DNA of 31,802 bases from an uncultured Clostridia bacterium. GTDB taxonomy: Bacteria; Bacillota; Clostridia; TANB77; CAG-508. Shown here piece after piece: positions 23,570 through 31,744 of this stretch (position 1 is its first letter; each line of letters starts with the position of its first letter). Position numbers and translations under genes: made by a program. The DNA lies in NCBI GenBank assembly GCA_934167365.1, contig CAKPKU010000009.1:1-31802 (forward strand). Reading direction: 5' to 3'. A model generated the notes under the pieces. It made no database searches. It was not told where the DNA came from and saw only the letters and a list, made by a program, of their open reading frames with translations.

Positions 23570-23980
23570 ATGGTAAGGAATATAGTAAGAGATGTAATGT
23601 TCTTGTCACAAAAGGCGGAAATGGCAACTGAGGAAGACAAGTTTATATCAAAAGATTTATTAGATACATTAAAAGCAAATAAAAGCGGATGTGTTGGCTT
23701 GGCTGCCAATATGATTGGATATAATAAAGCAATTATATGTGTATCTGGGGGTCTGTGTGATTTTGTTATGATTAATCCAGTTATTATGAAGAAAATGGGA
23801 AAATATGAAACTGAAGAAGGGTGTTTATCTTTAATTGGAGAGAGAAAATGCGTGAGATATGATGAAATTGAAGTGGATTATTTAGATGTGAATTTTAATA
23901 AGAAACATGGAAAGTATGTGGGATTTGTTGCTGAGATTATTCAGCATGAGATTGATCACATTAATGGAATTATTATTTAG
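23570..23980 (+). CDS. def: Peptide deformylase-like metalloenzyme (variant motif 1)
   Basis: Peptide deformylase removes the formyl group from new proteins. At 136 aa this is a short form. Motif 2 is EEGCLS (82-87) and motif 3 QHEIDH (125-130), supplying the Cys and two His metal ligands and the catalytic Glu. Motif 1, usually GxGLAAxQ, reads VGLAANMIG (42-50), so Met48 stands where the Gln that stabilises the intermediate is expected. Such a form occurs in accessory Firmicute deformylases as far as I recall. It may be active or altered. ATG 23570 follows AAAGGAG by 8 bases. The open frame extends further upstream but without a ribosome site and with odd composition. Confidence 0.8.
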   Translation: MVRNIVRDVMFLSQKAEMATEEDKFISKDLLDTLKANKSGCVGLAANMIGYNKAIICVSGGLCDFVMINPVIMKKMGKYETEEGCLSLIGERKCVRYDEIEVDYLDVNFNKKHGKYVGFVAEIIQHEIDHINGIII

Positions 23981-24092
23981 TGGAATTAGGTTAAAAATCA
24001 CAAATATGAAGTTTCTCTATTTATTGTGGTACATTATGTGGTTACTGTGGTAGAAAGTGAAGATGTAGAGTGAATTGTGTAAGGTAGAACTA

Positions 24093-24137
24093 CTCATAAC
24101 CCGAAGGTCGTAAGTTCGAGTCTTACCCCCGCAACCA
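24093..24137 (+). other. Orphan 3' fragment of tRNA-fMet (CAU): attachment-site remnant
   Basis: CTCATAACCCGAAGG, then the T arm GTAAG-TTCGAGT-CTTAC and CCCCGCA-A-CCA, equal the last ~45 bases of an initiator tRNA. The 5' half is missing: the upstream bases cannot form the anticodon or acceptor stem. The integrase gene lies just to the right. This is the typical scar of integration at a tRNA 3' end. Confidence 0.8.
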
Positions 24138-24143
24138 AACTTC

Positions 24144-24176
24144 AATCACTAGAACTATAACGGTTTTAGTGATTTT
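24144..24176 (+). terminator. Terminator behind the tRNA fragment
   Basis: AATCACTA (24144-24151) pairs with TAGTGATT (24167-24174), followed by a T-run. Probably the original tRNA terminator. Confidence 0.65.
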
Positions 24177-24321
24177 TTGTTATTCTCAAATAGTTTACAA
24201 TAACGCTAAAACCAAGCATTATTATGTTGATTTGGGAAAAAGTTGGGAAAGATAATTACCTCAAACTACTTAAATTCTAATAAAAAATCATTAAAATTTT
24301 ATATATTATTTTTAAAATAAT

Positions 24322-24370
24322 AAAAGGCAATGGGAAATCTAAAATTATATTTAGTTGCCTTTTATTTTTA
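24322..24370 (-). terminator. Terminator for the integrase gene (probably two-way)
   Basis: AAAAGGCAA (24322-24330) pairs with TTGCCTTTT (24355-24363), T-rich on both outer sides. It lies about 60 bases past the integrase's original stop at 24429. Confidence 0.6.
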
Positions 24371-24428
24371 TATCGTGAAAACTGTAACGGCTTTCTAGCC
24401 TTATGTGAAAATTAGAAAAAAGTTCAAA

Positions 24429-25622
24429 TTAAGACCTTGCTGGCAATAGTAAGTTTTCTAGTGCATATCCAGCTTTTCTGTTATGTGATAGTAGTGGATG
24501 CACATAAAAATCAAGTGTTGTACTTATTTGTGCATGACCTAATCTTGCAGAAATAACTGCTATATCGATATTTTATGCAACTAGTAAACTTGCATTTGTG
24601 TGTCTTAATCCGTGAAAATTAATTACAGGTAAGCCAATCTGTGCAACAAATTTTACAAACCATTTACTGATTGTTGATGGATGCATAGGCTTGCCATCTA
24701 CTTGTACAAATAACCTATCAGAATCGGTCCATAATTCGCCGTAAAATGATTTTTGATCCTCATACCATAACTTATATTCCTCAAGCAAAGAAATTATAAA
24801 TTCGGGTATTGCAATCTCTCTTATAGAACTTTCTGTTTTAGGTACTTTTGTAAAAACTCCTAAATCAGCTAAATACTGACTAGAACGATTTATACAGATT
24901 ATTCCGTTTTTAAAATCAATGTCTTGCCATTCAAGTCCCATCAATTCACCTAAACGAACACCAGTAAAAACTGTTAAGATGATTGCAACTTTATATTTAG
25001 TATCTTCTATAGATAATTGCTCTAAATTTTCTAACAAGATTTTAGTTTGCTCATCATCATAAGATTTTCTTTTTGGTTTTCTTGCTTTAGGTGGTTGTAC
25101 ACGTTCTGCAGGATTTGTAACTATTAATTGCCAATAAACTGCTTTGTGTAACATTGCTCTTAATAATCTGTGATGTTTTAAAATAGTTTTACCAGATAAA
25201 GGTTTCTTAGTTTTTGCACCATTGTTGCCTTGTTTTCTAACTAATTGAGTATCTTTTTCAAGTAAATCATAGAATTTCATAATGTCAGTTGGTTTGATCT
25301 TGTTAATGTAAAAACGTCCGAAGTAGGGTAGAAGTCTTGTTTCTAACATTCTACAATATCGTTTATATGTTGATGGAGCTAGTTCTTTTGAACCATAATC
25401 TCTTTTCCATATTTCAACGAATTCAGAAAATCTTAAGGCTTTACCATCTATAACTAAACCATTTTGTACTTCGGTAACGAATTTTGCAAGTTCTACTTCA
25501 GCTTCTTTCTTTGTTCCATGTACTGTTTTTCTATGTATTAATGGTTTTCCGTGTAAGTCATATCCTTCAGATACTATTAGCCTGTAACTATTTTTACCTC
25601 TTTTTTCTATACTCCCAGCCAT
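24429..25622 (-). pseudogene. Tyrosine-type integrase with a premature stop at codon 350
   Basis: A phage/ICE-type tyrosine recombinase of 397 codons. It has an N-terminal AP2-like arm-binding segment (MAGSIEKRGKNSYRLIVSEGYD), a SAM-like core-binding domain and the catalytic domain with Arg223 (FTGVRLGELMGLEW) and His337-x-x-Arg340 (HGLRHTNASLL). At codon 350 a TAA (24573-24575) follows LLVA, where relatives have Gln (CAA to TAA is a single change). The frame then continues as NIDIAVISARLGHAQISTTLDFYVH to TAA at 24429. The stop cuts off His363 and the nucleophile Tyr373, so the protein should be inactive. The start at 25622 has AAAGGAGGTG upstream. It faces the tRNA-fMet fragment. Confidence 0.88.
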
Positions 25623-25819
25623 TACTCTTTTCACCTCCTTTCGAGCATACCTATGGGTGGGAGGAGTATTACTACAATTGTTAACAAAACGCAATAGTTT
25701 TCAAAAATAAACTTAAAAAATTTTTTATAATTCAAAATAGTAAATAGATCAATACCTGGAAATTACTGGATTATTTGCAGAATATGTGATATTATTTGTG
25801 AAAGAAAGGAAAGAAAAAA

Positions 25820-27541
25820 ATGAATTTAAGGGAATTAAATATAATATATAGTAAAGCACCTGATTTAATGCAATTAACAAATGCACAAATAATAGGTTTA
25901 TATATGATTTTTGAAAATGATTTTGTTCAATTTGCTATTGAGATTAGATATTCTGATAATCAAGAAAATAAAATTGGATTATTTGGATTTGATATAGAAA
26001 ATAAAAAGATATTAAATCTAACAAAAGAAGAATATATAAACTTATTAGATAAAATAAATAAAGTTAATAAAGGTAATCAATATTTTGTGATAAAAAAAGG
26101 TTTAGAAAAGCTAAAAGAGACTAAAAATATAGTAGAATGTGATAAGTATTTTATTGTAACAGATGAAAATACAATGCAACCTAAATATAAGTCAAAATCT
26201 TATATAGATTTTAATGATATAGATTATAGAATAAATACAAGTACTTCTGTACTGTATTGTTCACCTAGTATAGCTACTTCATATACAAAATTCAAAATAG
26301 ATAAAATAGATAGAGATAAATTAAAAGATGTCAATTACCTAACCAATGTAGATATTAATATAGAATATAAGGATAATATGTATAATGATTTCGGTAATAT
26401 AAGAAAAATAGAAAAAGTTAGTGATGAATTGGAAGTAATTATAGAACCAATACAAGTAACTTTATTAGAAACTCTTATGATGGATGAAATATATTTTAAT
26501 CAAATAACACCTCAAGAAATGATGAAAGTAATGTCAAATATAACAAATGCTTTTGAAGTAGGTAATGTAGATGAAGAAAAAAGAAATGTTAAAAAATATA
26601 AGTATATTACTACATTGAATAATTTTGAAATAATAGATGATGCATTACAAATAGGTGATATAGTATTTTCAAAAGAGATAGAAGATGTTGAAATAAAAAA
26701 AATCAAGCCTGATTCAAAAAAATATATATATGTTTCTACATATGTGACTGCAGAAACTATAGCAGAAGCTCAAAGAATAGCTTTACAAAAAATTGAGAGT
26801 ACATTAAATGTAATGCAACTTATTGAAAAAAATAGTTACTTCTATAGATTATATAATGAAAAAGAAGAAATAAATGAATGGGACATTAGAAAAATTTTTA
26901 TTGATTATAGGTTGGGAGAAAAATTTTATATTTTTAATATTTTTGAAAACAATCAAAGTGTGTATGGGTCAAATAGAGAAATAATTATAAAAAATTATGG
27001 TTATTTAGAACCTAAATGTGATCTTGTAGTGTACAACGATGAAATAAATCAATTAATATTAAATAATACAGATAAAAAAGACAATCTATCAAATGCTATT
27101 TATTGGCTAAACAAAGGAATTGAAGAAATTAATGTAGATTTAAGTAAATGTGTTTTGTATTTGAATATAGCCCTTGAATATTGTGCTAATGGAGAAAAAG
27201 GAGAATCTTTTTTTATACAACATGAAGAAGCTGGAGAGATATTTAATAGTATAAGTGATTATATAGAAGAAAAATATCATAATAATGAAATTGCAACTGA
27301 AATGAAAAATAAATTGAATTGGACACTATCTTCTGCCTCTCTAAAAAATAGATTTGAATCTATGCTTAAAAAGTTAAATATTAATTATACAAAGGAACAA
27401 TTTGATACTTACAATAAAATAAGAGATGCTAGAAATGATATAATACATGGGAGAAAAAAAGTTGATGTACAAAAACATGATATAATAAATTGTTATATGT
27501 TTTTGTCGAAAGTAATGTTTTATAAATTAAAGGAGAATTAG
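25820..27541 (+). CDS. Large protein with C-terminal HEPN RNase motif (candidate phage-defence effector)
   Basis: A 573-aa protein whose first 400 residues are beta-rich and not recognised. The last 150 residues are helical (DNLSNAIYWLNKGIEEI, KCVLYLNIALEYCANGE, LNWTLSSASLKNRFESML) and end with KIRDARNDIIHG, where RNDIIH (538-543) is the RxxxxH catalytic motif of HEPN ribonucleases. This layout, an unknown N-terminal domain with a C-terminal HEPN, resembles the ApeA group of anti-phage proteins. AAAGGAAAG precedes ATG 25820 by 7 bases. The gene lies right after the integrase, a common cargo site, and 2 bases before the next gene. HEPN membership is inferred from the motif and helices. Defence is inferred from setting. 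Confidence 0.65.
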   Translation: MNLRELNIIYSKAPDLMQLTNAQIIGLYMIFENDFVQFAIEIRYSDNQENKIGLFGFDIENKKILNLTKEEYINLLDKINKVNKGNQYFVIKKGLEKLKETKNIVECDKYFIVTDENTMQPKYKSKSYIDFNDIDYRINTSTSVLYCSPSIATSYTKFKIDKIDRDKLKDVNYLTNVDINIEYKDNMYNDFGNIRKIEKVSDELEVIIEPIQVTLLETLMMDEIYFNQITPQEMMKVMSNITNAFEVGNVDEEKRNVKKYKYITTLNNFEIIDDALQIGDIVFSKEIEDVEIKKIKPDSKKYIYVSTYVTAETIAEAQRIALQKIESTLNVMQLIEKNSYFYRLYNEKEEINEWDIRKIFIDYRLGEKFYIFNIFENNQSVYGSNREIIIKNYGYLEPKCDLVVYNDEINQLILNNTDKKDNLSNAIYWLNKGIEEINVDLSKCVLYLNIALEYCANGEKGESFFIQHEEAGEIFNSISDYIEEKYHNNEIATEMKNKLNWTLSSASLKNRFESMLKKLNINYTKEQFDTYNKIRDARNDIIHGRKKVDVQKHDIINCYMFLSKVMFYKLKEN

Positions 27542-27543
27542 GG

Positions 27544-28473
27544 ATGAACTTATATGACTGTATATTGCAGTTTTCTAATTGCATAAAAGAAAAGGATGAA
27601 GTAAAAGAATTAATTGAAAAATATAAAAAAGTTATTCAACTCAGAAAAAATGTAAAATATAGCTTTTTTTTCTCTTTTGTGGACGGAAAAGAATTTTATC
27701 ATTTTTTTGCACCTAATGTAGCTATGCAAATAATTAATAATATATATAAAGCTAATGATTTTTCAATTATTTCAAAAGAAGTCTGTGAGTTAATTATTAA
27801 TAATGAAGACATAAAGCAATATGTTAAAAGCTCTACAGAAATTAATGAGATGATATTAAAAGAAATAATGTCGTTGTTTAATTCAGAGGATTTTAAAGGT
27901 GATGTTAAAACAGTATATAAATATAACAAATTATCTGAAAAATTAGGTTACATAGGATTTATAAATAACATGAGAATTATGGCTGGAAAAGGAGAATTAT
28001 TAAATAAATATTTTCAAGAAAGAAAAAAGATTATTGAAGAAAGTATAAAATTATTTCCTATACATGGATTTAACGATGATTTTTTAAAAAATGTTTATGA
28101 ACAGAAAATTCCAAAAGAATTAGTAGACTCTGTTGAAAAATTTAATCTAGTATTATATATAATTGAGAGGATGATATATTGTAATGTATATGATAAAATA
28201 ATACATTTAGAAAAAGAAAAGATTAAAGTAATAAGTGAAAAAGAAAAATTAAATATGATTTATAAAAATTTTAGATTTAATGATACTAAACTTATTTTTG
28301 AACATTTTCCGATATTGGAAATAGATAATAATTACTATTTTTCATATAGTGAAAAGTTTGAGCTTGTAAAAGAGGAAGCAATTTTCAAGTGCTTTACATG
28401 TAAACTTGAAGAAAAAAATGCATTATTAAATTTGTCAATAACAGATACAATAGAGTTATTTAGAGAAGAGTAA
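27544..28473 (+). CDS. Hypothetical protein, second gene of the HEPN cassette
   Basis: A 309-aa protein with no recognised family, starting 2 bases after the HEPN gene's stop, with AAAGGAG inside the end of that gene. It is therefore translated from the same mRNA. It has no signal peptide. It is mostly helical (DEVKELIEKYKKVIQL, VCELIINNEDIKQYV, SVEKFNLVLYIIERMIY), with a final mixed section (LIFEHFPILEIDNNYYFSYSEKF) and a CFTC pair near the C-terminus (KCFTCKLEEKN). The tight coupling suggests a regulator, sensor or antitoxin for the HEPN protein, but nothing in the sequence proves it. Confidence 0.65.
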   Translation: MNLYDCILQFSNCIKEKDEVKELIEKYKKVIQLRKNVKYSFFFSFVDGKEFYHFFAPNVAMQIINNIYKANDFSIISKEVCELIINNEDIKQYVKSSTEINEMILKEIMSLFNSEDFKGDVKTVYKYNKLSEKLGYIGFINNMRIMAGKGELLNKYFQERKKIIEESIKLFPIHGFNDDFLKNVYEQKIPKELVDSVEKFNLVLYIIERMIYCNVYDKIIHLEKEKIKVISEKEKLNMIYKNFRFNDTKLIFEHFPILEIDNNYYFSYSEKFELVKEEAIFKCFTCKLEEKNALLNLSITDTIELFREE

Positions 28474-28493
28474 ATATAATAAAAAAGGATATA

Positions 28494-28534
28494 AACACAT
28501 AGAGGAAAAACAATAACTTTTCCCTTATGTGTTT
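28494..28534. terminator. Terminator between convergent genes
   Basis: AACACATAGAGGAAAA (28494-28509) pairs with TTTTCCCTTATGTGTT (28519-28534) with mismatches. It overlaps the stop codon of the minus-strand gene and can serve both strands. Confidence 0.65.
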
Positions 28535-29727
28535 TCTTCTAGCCACTTATCAAATTCATTATAAGTTTTCTTTTCTGCCCTAATAGCATCCATAAATTCT
28601 TTAGCTTCCATTTTCCATTTCTCATAATCTTTTTTATAAATTTCTATATCAGGATTACGTTTTACTAGCATAGCTTTTTTTGCATAAATCTTACGATATT
28701 TGCCATAAACAATTTCGTTTTCTTGCTTAATTCTTTGGGCAATTTGATTACCAATATTCCTGCAAGTTTGTTTTTCTTTGAACAAATTATTACAATAATT
28801 AATGCGAGGATTATCTGTTATAAAGTATTTACCACAGTTCTTACACTTTTTTATTATATTTTTATCTTCTTCTACAAATTTAAATAATGTAATATAAAGT
28901 ATGGTATAAACACTAGAACTTGTTGCATTAGTTTCGACATATACATCAGCAAAATGTTGCCCGGTTGTGAAAAAATCTAACAATTTTTCTTCACTATTTT
29001 CAAGATATTCAGGAAAGATTTTATAATTAAAAGCATTATCTATTTGAAAATTAGTAACGTATTGCTTTAATGTTTTAAAATGTGAAGTGTAATAAATATA
29101 AAAACGTATCTTATTAGTCATTGCTCTTGAATTTTCAAGAGGATGTTTGTTGAAAATGTAATCAACAAATTTAGAGTAAATTTGTTGAACTTTTATGGCA
29201 TCTCTTTTTATTAATTTGAAATATTTTTTTCCTAAATTTTCAATTTCACTATAACTATAAACCTTATCAATCTTTAAATTATCTATATCACTTTTTTCAA
29301 AATATTTTATATAAGAAGTAAAAAATTTAGTAAACCAAACAAAATATTCATCAAAGTTAGAGAAATTTGTATTTAAAAAATCAATTAAATTTGTTCCAGT
29401 ATCACAAATTGAAAAATGATTTTTTATAAAGAAATGACAATTTGAGAGTTCGCCTAATTCGTAGTAATGTAACTTTTTAGGGATATCTAAATGATCTATC
29501 TTTCTTTTTATTTCATTTGTAAAAGGTTTAGTTTTTATACGTTGAGTAAATAATTCTTCATACTCTTTATATTCATCTTCAGTTAAGCAATCTTTTATAA
29601 TATCTAGAACTGAAACACCTTTAGGTAATTTACGATTTGGATTGCCATACAATAGTGTGATATGTTGGATTTCTTCTTCACTAGTAATAGAGAGATGTAT
29701 ATTACTATTTATTTTATCTTCTTTCAT
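28525..29727 (-). CDS. DUF6076-like protein with a treble-clef zinc finger
   Basis: A 400-aa protein with a long helical N-terminal part and a C-terminal zinc finger, KKCKNCGKYFI...NYCNNLFKEKQTCRNIG (Cys295, 298, 312, 322). After it comes a basic helical tail with KYRKIYAKKAMLVKRNPD. I match this with the DUF6076 family often found in Firmicute mobile elements. The finger is like that of CGNR transcription regulators. The role is unknown, but DNA or RNA binding is plausible. GGAGGAG lies 5 to 6 bases upstream of the ATG at 29727. The gene is divergent from the excisionase operon, with a shared control region full of GTTAAC sites. Confidence 0.7.
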   Translation of the reverse strand: MKEDKINSNIHLSITSEEEIQHITLLYGNPNRKLPKGVSVLDIIKDCLTEDEYKEYEELFTQRIKTKPFTNEIKRKIDHLDIPKKLHYYELGELSNCHFFIKNHFSICDTGTNLIDFLNTNFSNFDEYFVWFTKFFTSYIKYFEKSDIDNLKIDKVYSYSEIENLGKKYFKLIKRDAIKVQQIYSKFVDYIFNKHPLENSRAMTNKIRFYIYYTSHFKTLKQYVTNFQIDNAFNYKIFPEYLENSEEKLLDFFTTGQHFADVYVETNATSSSVYTILYITLFKFVEEDKNIIKKCKNCGKYFITDNPRINYCNNLFKEKQTCRNIGNQIAQRIKQENEIVYGKYRKIYAKKAMLVKRNPDIEIYKKDYEKWKMEAKEFMDAIRAEKKTYNEFDKWLEENT

Positions 29728-29736
29728 AACTCCTCC

Positions 29737-29835
29737 GTTAACAGTTATTTAAAAGTACTAAAGTTAACCTGCTATCAAAATAACCTAAAAAGTATTTACA
29801 AAGTTAACTATAATCAATATAATACATTTGTTAAC
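29737..29835. promoter_or_regulatory. Divergent control region with four GTTAAC sites and a promoter
   Basis: The hexamer GTTAAC occurs at 29737, 29763, 29803 and 29830, often as AAGTTAAC. The rightward promoter is TTTACA (29795-29800), 17 bases, TATAAT (29818-29823). One site lies between its two boxes and one about 7 bases after the -10. This would suit repression by an element-encoded regulator, not identified. Confidence 0.6.
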
Positions 29836-29876
29836 AAAAGTCAATATTAAATTACAAAAAAATAGGAGGTGATATT

Positions 29877-30074
29877 ATGGAACTACAAAAAGTACAAAGG
29901 ACAACATTAACAATGAAAGAGGCAGCTGAGTATTTAGGAATATCATACTGGTTGATAAATCAACTTGTAAGGAAAAAACAAATACCATGTTCTAAAGTTG
30001 GTGGAAAATATTTATTTAGAGTACAAGCTTTAGATGAATATTTAACAAAAATGGAACAAGAATCAATAGATTAG
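29877..30074 (+). CDS. Excisionase-type helix-turn-helix DNA-binding protein
   Basis: A 65-aa winged-helix protein of the MerR/excisionase type: LTMKEAAEYLGISYWLINQLVRKKQIPCSKVGGKYLFRVQALDEYL. It has a helix-turn-helix followed by the basic wing with the GGKYLF turn. In integrative elements such proteins direct the integrase towards excision, or regulate transcription. AGGAGG lies 8 bases before ATG 29877. It leads the probable replication operon and its promoter lies in the GTTAAC region. Because the integrase is broken, it may have lost its excision partner. Confidence 0.85.
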   Translation: MELQKVQRTTLTMKEAAEYLGISYWLINQLVRKKQIPCSKVGGKYLFRVQALDEYLTKMEQESID

Positions 30075-30102
30075 ATTCTGAAGAAAGTGAGGAAAGGAGG
30101 AT

Positions 30103-30612
30103 ATGGCAGATTTACAATGGCTAAAATTATCTACAAATTTTTTTGATAATAACAAAATAAAATTGCTAGAAAGTGAAAGGGATGGAGATACACTAATTAG
30201 AGCATGGATACAACTTTTAACAATAGCAATGAAATGTAATTATCAAGGTAGATTAGCAATAACGGAAGATAAACCAATGACTGTTGATGAATTTTCAAAG
30301 ATTATGGGAAAGTCTAGGAAAAAAATCACAAAATGTTTGGAGAAATTTGAAGAATTAAAAATGATTATTATAGAAGATAATTTTTATAAAATTAAAAATT
30401 GGTCTAAGTATCAAAGTGCAGATAAACTTGAAGAAATCAGATTACAAAATTGCATAAGACAGCAAAAATATCGTGAAAAAAAGAAAAGTGGAAAAGAAAA
30501 AAGTAACGTTACAGTAACGCAACGTAACACTAAAGAAGAGAAAAAGATTAGAAATAAAATAGAAAAAGAAGGAGATGAGAATAGAAGTGGATTTAAAGAA
30601 TTTAAATTATAA
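30103..30612 (+). CDS. Phage-type replisome organiser N-terminal domain protein
   Basis: This 169-aa protein matches the phage replisome organiser domain (PF09681 type): LQWLKLSTNFFDNNKIKLLESERDGDTLIRAWIQLL, then a winged helix MTVDEFSKIMGKSRKKITKCLEKFEEL and a basic tail KYREKKKSGKEKS. Such proteins bind the origin and bring in a helicase loader. The AGGAGG site is only 2 bases before ATG 30103. A weaker GAGGAA sits further up, so start choice is a little uncertain. It overlaps the DnaC-like gene by 38 bases, the usual organiser-loader pair. Confidence 0.85.
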   Translation: MADLQWLKLSTNFFDNNKIKLLESERDGDTLIRAWIQLLTIAMKCNYQGRLAITEDKPMTVDEFSKIMGKSRKKITKCLEKFEELKMIIIEDNFYKIKNWSKYQSADKLEEIRLQNCIRQQKYREKKKSGKEKSNVTVTQRNTKEEKKIRNKIEKEGDENRSGFKEFKL

Positions 30613-31429
30613 AGTTATCACCAATGAAGGTACAAAATGTGGATTCTGTAATAAAAATTTAAAACCAATTGGATTTGATTATTTATATGTAAATTATGAT
30701 AAAAACCTGATTGAATATGAAAGATGTAATTGTGAAAAAGCAATTCAATTTTGGAAACAATTTGATTTAGAACAAGAAGAAAAACAAAGACAAGAGAAGT
30801 ATAGAAAAACTATAAATAATATTTATAAAGATAACTATATGAAAAAGAGATTACAAAACTATAATTTTGAAAATGTTAGTTATATATATGAAGATACATC
30901 TATTATAAATCAATTAATAAAATTCACAGATTTATGTATTGAATCAGAGATAAAAAATGGACTAATTATTTATGGAAATATAGGTTATGAAAAAACATAT
31001 TTAGCAGCTTGTATTGCTAATAAAATGATTGAACAAAACAAAATTGTATTAATGGAAAAAAGTAGTTCTATAATTGATAAAATTAAAGAATCATTTAATA
31101 AAAATGAACTCTCTGAAAATGAAATTACTGAACTATATTCTAATGTAGATATGTTAATTATTGATGATTTTGGTAGTGAAAATTTAAGCAAATGGGCTTT
31201 AGAAAAATTATATAAAATTATTAGTAATAGATATGATAATGAATTACCAATTGTTATTACAACAAGATATAATAAAGAGCAATTAATTGAACAGTTATCT
31301 ACTGAAAATGATACAGAAATTGCAGATGAAATTGTTGAAGTTTTGAATGAAATGTGTTATGGAATTTCAATTGCAGAAAAAATAAAAGCAAAAGAAAAAG
31401 TTAGCATAAGCGACCAAACTATTTGCTAA
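30575..31429 (+). CDS. DnaC-like helicase loader with altered Walker A
   Basis: This 284-aa protein has an N-terminal four-cysteine zinc site (Cys22, 25, 51, 53) and a C-terminal AAA+ domain like phage DnaC/IstB loaders. Walker B is LIIDDFGSE, followed by LYKIISNRYDNELPIVITTRYN (sensor 1 and Arg region). Walker A should read GxxGxGKT but is GNIGYEKT, with Glu139 in place of the invariant Gly before Lys140 (GGA to GAA is one base). ATP binding is probably impaired. ATG 30575 directly abuts its AAGGAG, so the in-frame GTG at 30587, 12 bases from it, may be the real start. It would load the replicative helicase for the element. Confidence 0.82.
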   Translation: MRIEVDLKNLNYKVITNEGTKCGFCNKNLKPIGFDYLYVNYDKNLIEYERCNCEKAIQFWKQFDLEQEEKQRQEKYRKTINNIYKDNYMKKRLQNYNFENVSYIYEDTSIINQLIKFTDLCIESEIKNGLIIYGNIGYEKTYLAACIANKMIEQNKIVLMEKSSSIIDKIKESFNKNELSENEITELYSNVDMLIIDDFGSENLSKWALEKLYKIISNRYDNELPIVITTRYNKEQLIEQLSTENDTEIADEIVEVLNEMCYGISIAEKIKAKEKVSISDQTIC

Positions 31430-31480
31430 CTCAATCTTAAAATCTAATAAAATTATAATATAAATTATAACAATTGTAAA

Positions 31481-31717
31481 TAGGAAAAGTTTGAATTTTT
31501 TGTTCACACTTTTCCTAAAATTTAAACAAAAATTATGAAAAAATGAATAAAAAATTTCCCTCGGAGAGCTAAAAAGGGTTTTAGGGATTTTTCTCTAAAC
31601 AGCAAAAATGGTGTCAATACACCACGCTGGCGAATATTAGGTACTAAAAAATACTACCTATATTCGAGCAAAATATATTTTGCTAATTATTAATGCTTTG
31701 TAAACTAGCATTAATAA
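31481..31717. promoter_or_regulatory. Cluster of hairpins in a 315-base non-coding gap: candidate origin (oriT or replication)
   Basis: Inverted repeats: TAGGAAAAGT/ACTTTTCCTA (31481-31490, 31508-31517); GGTGT/ACACC (31610-31623); CGAATATTAGGTA/TACCTATATTCG (31631-31643, 31655-31666, one-base bulge); the palindrome GCAAAATATATTTTGC (31668-31683); and TTATTAATGCT/AGCATTAATAA (31687-31697, 31707-31717). A GC-richer strip, CACGCTGGCGAAT, lies between the second and third. No gene is present in 31430-31744. Confidence 0.6.
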
Positions 31718-31744
31718 ATTTATATAGTAAGGAAGTGATGAAAA

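Noticed and set aside
24060..24137. A complete tRNA gene
   Set aside because: The 5' half cannot form the acceptor, D or anticodon stems; only the 3' 45 bases match tRNA-fMet.
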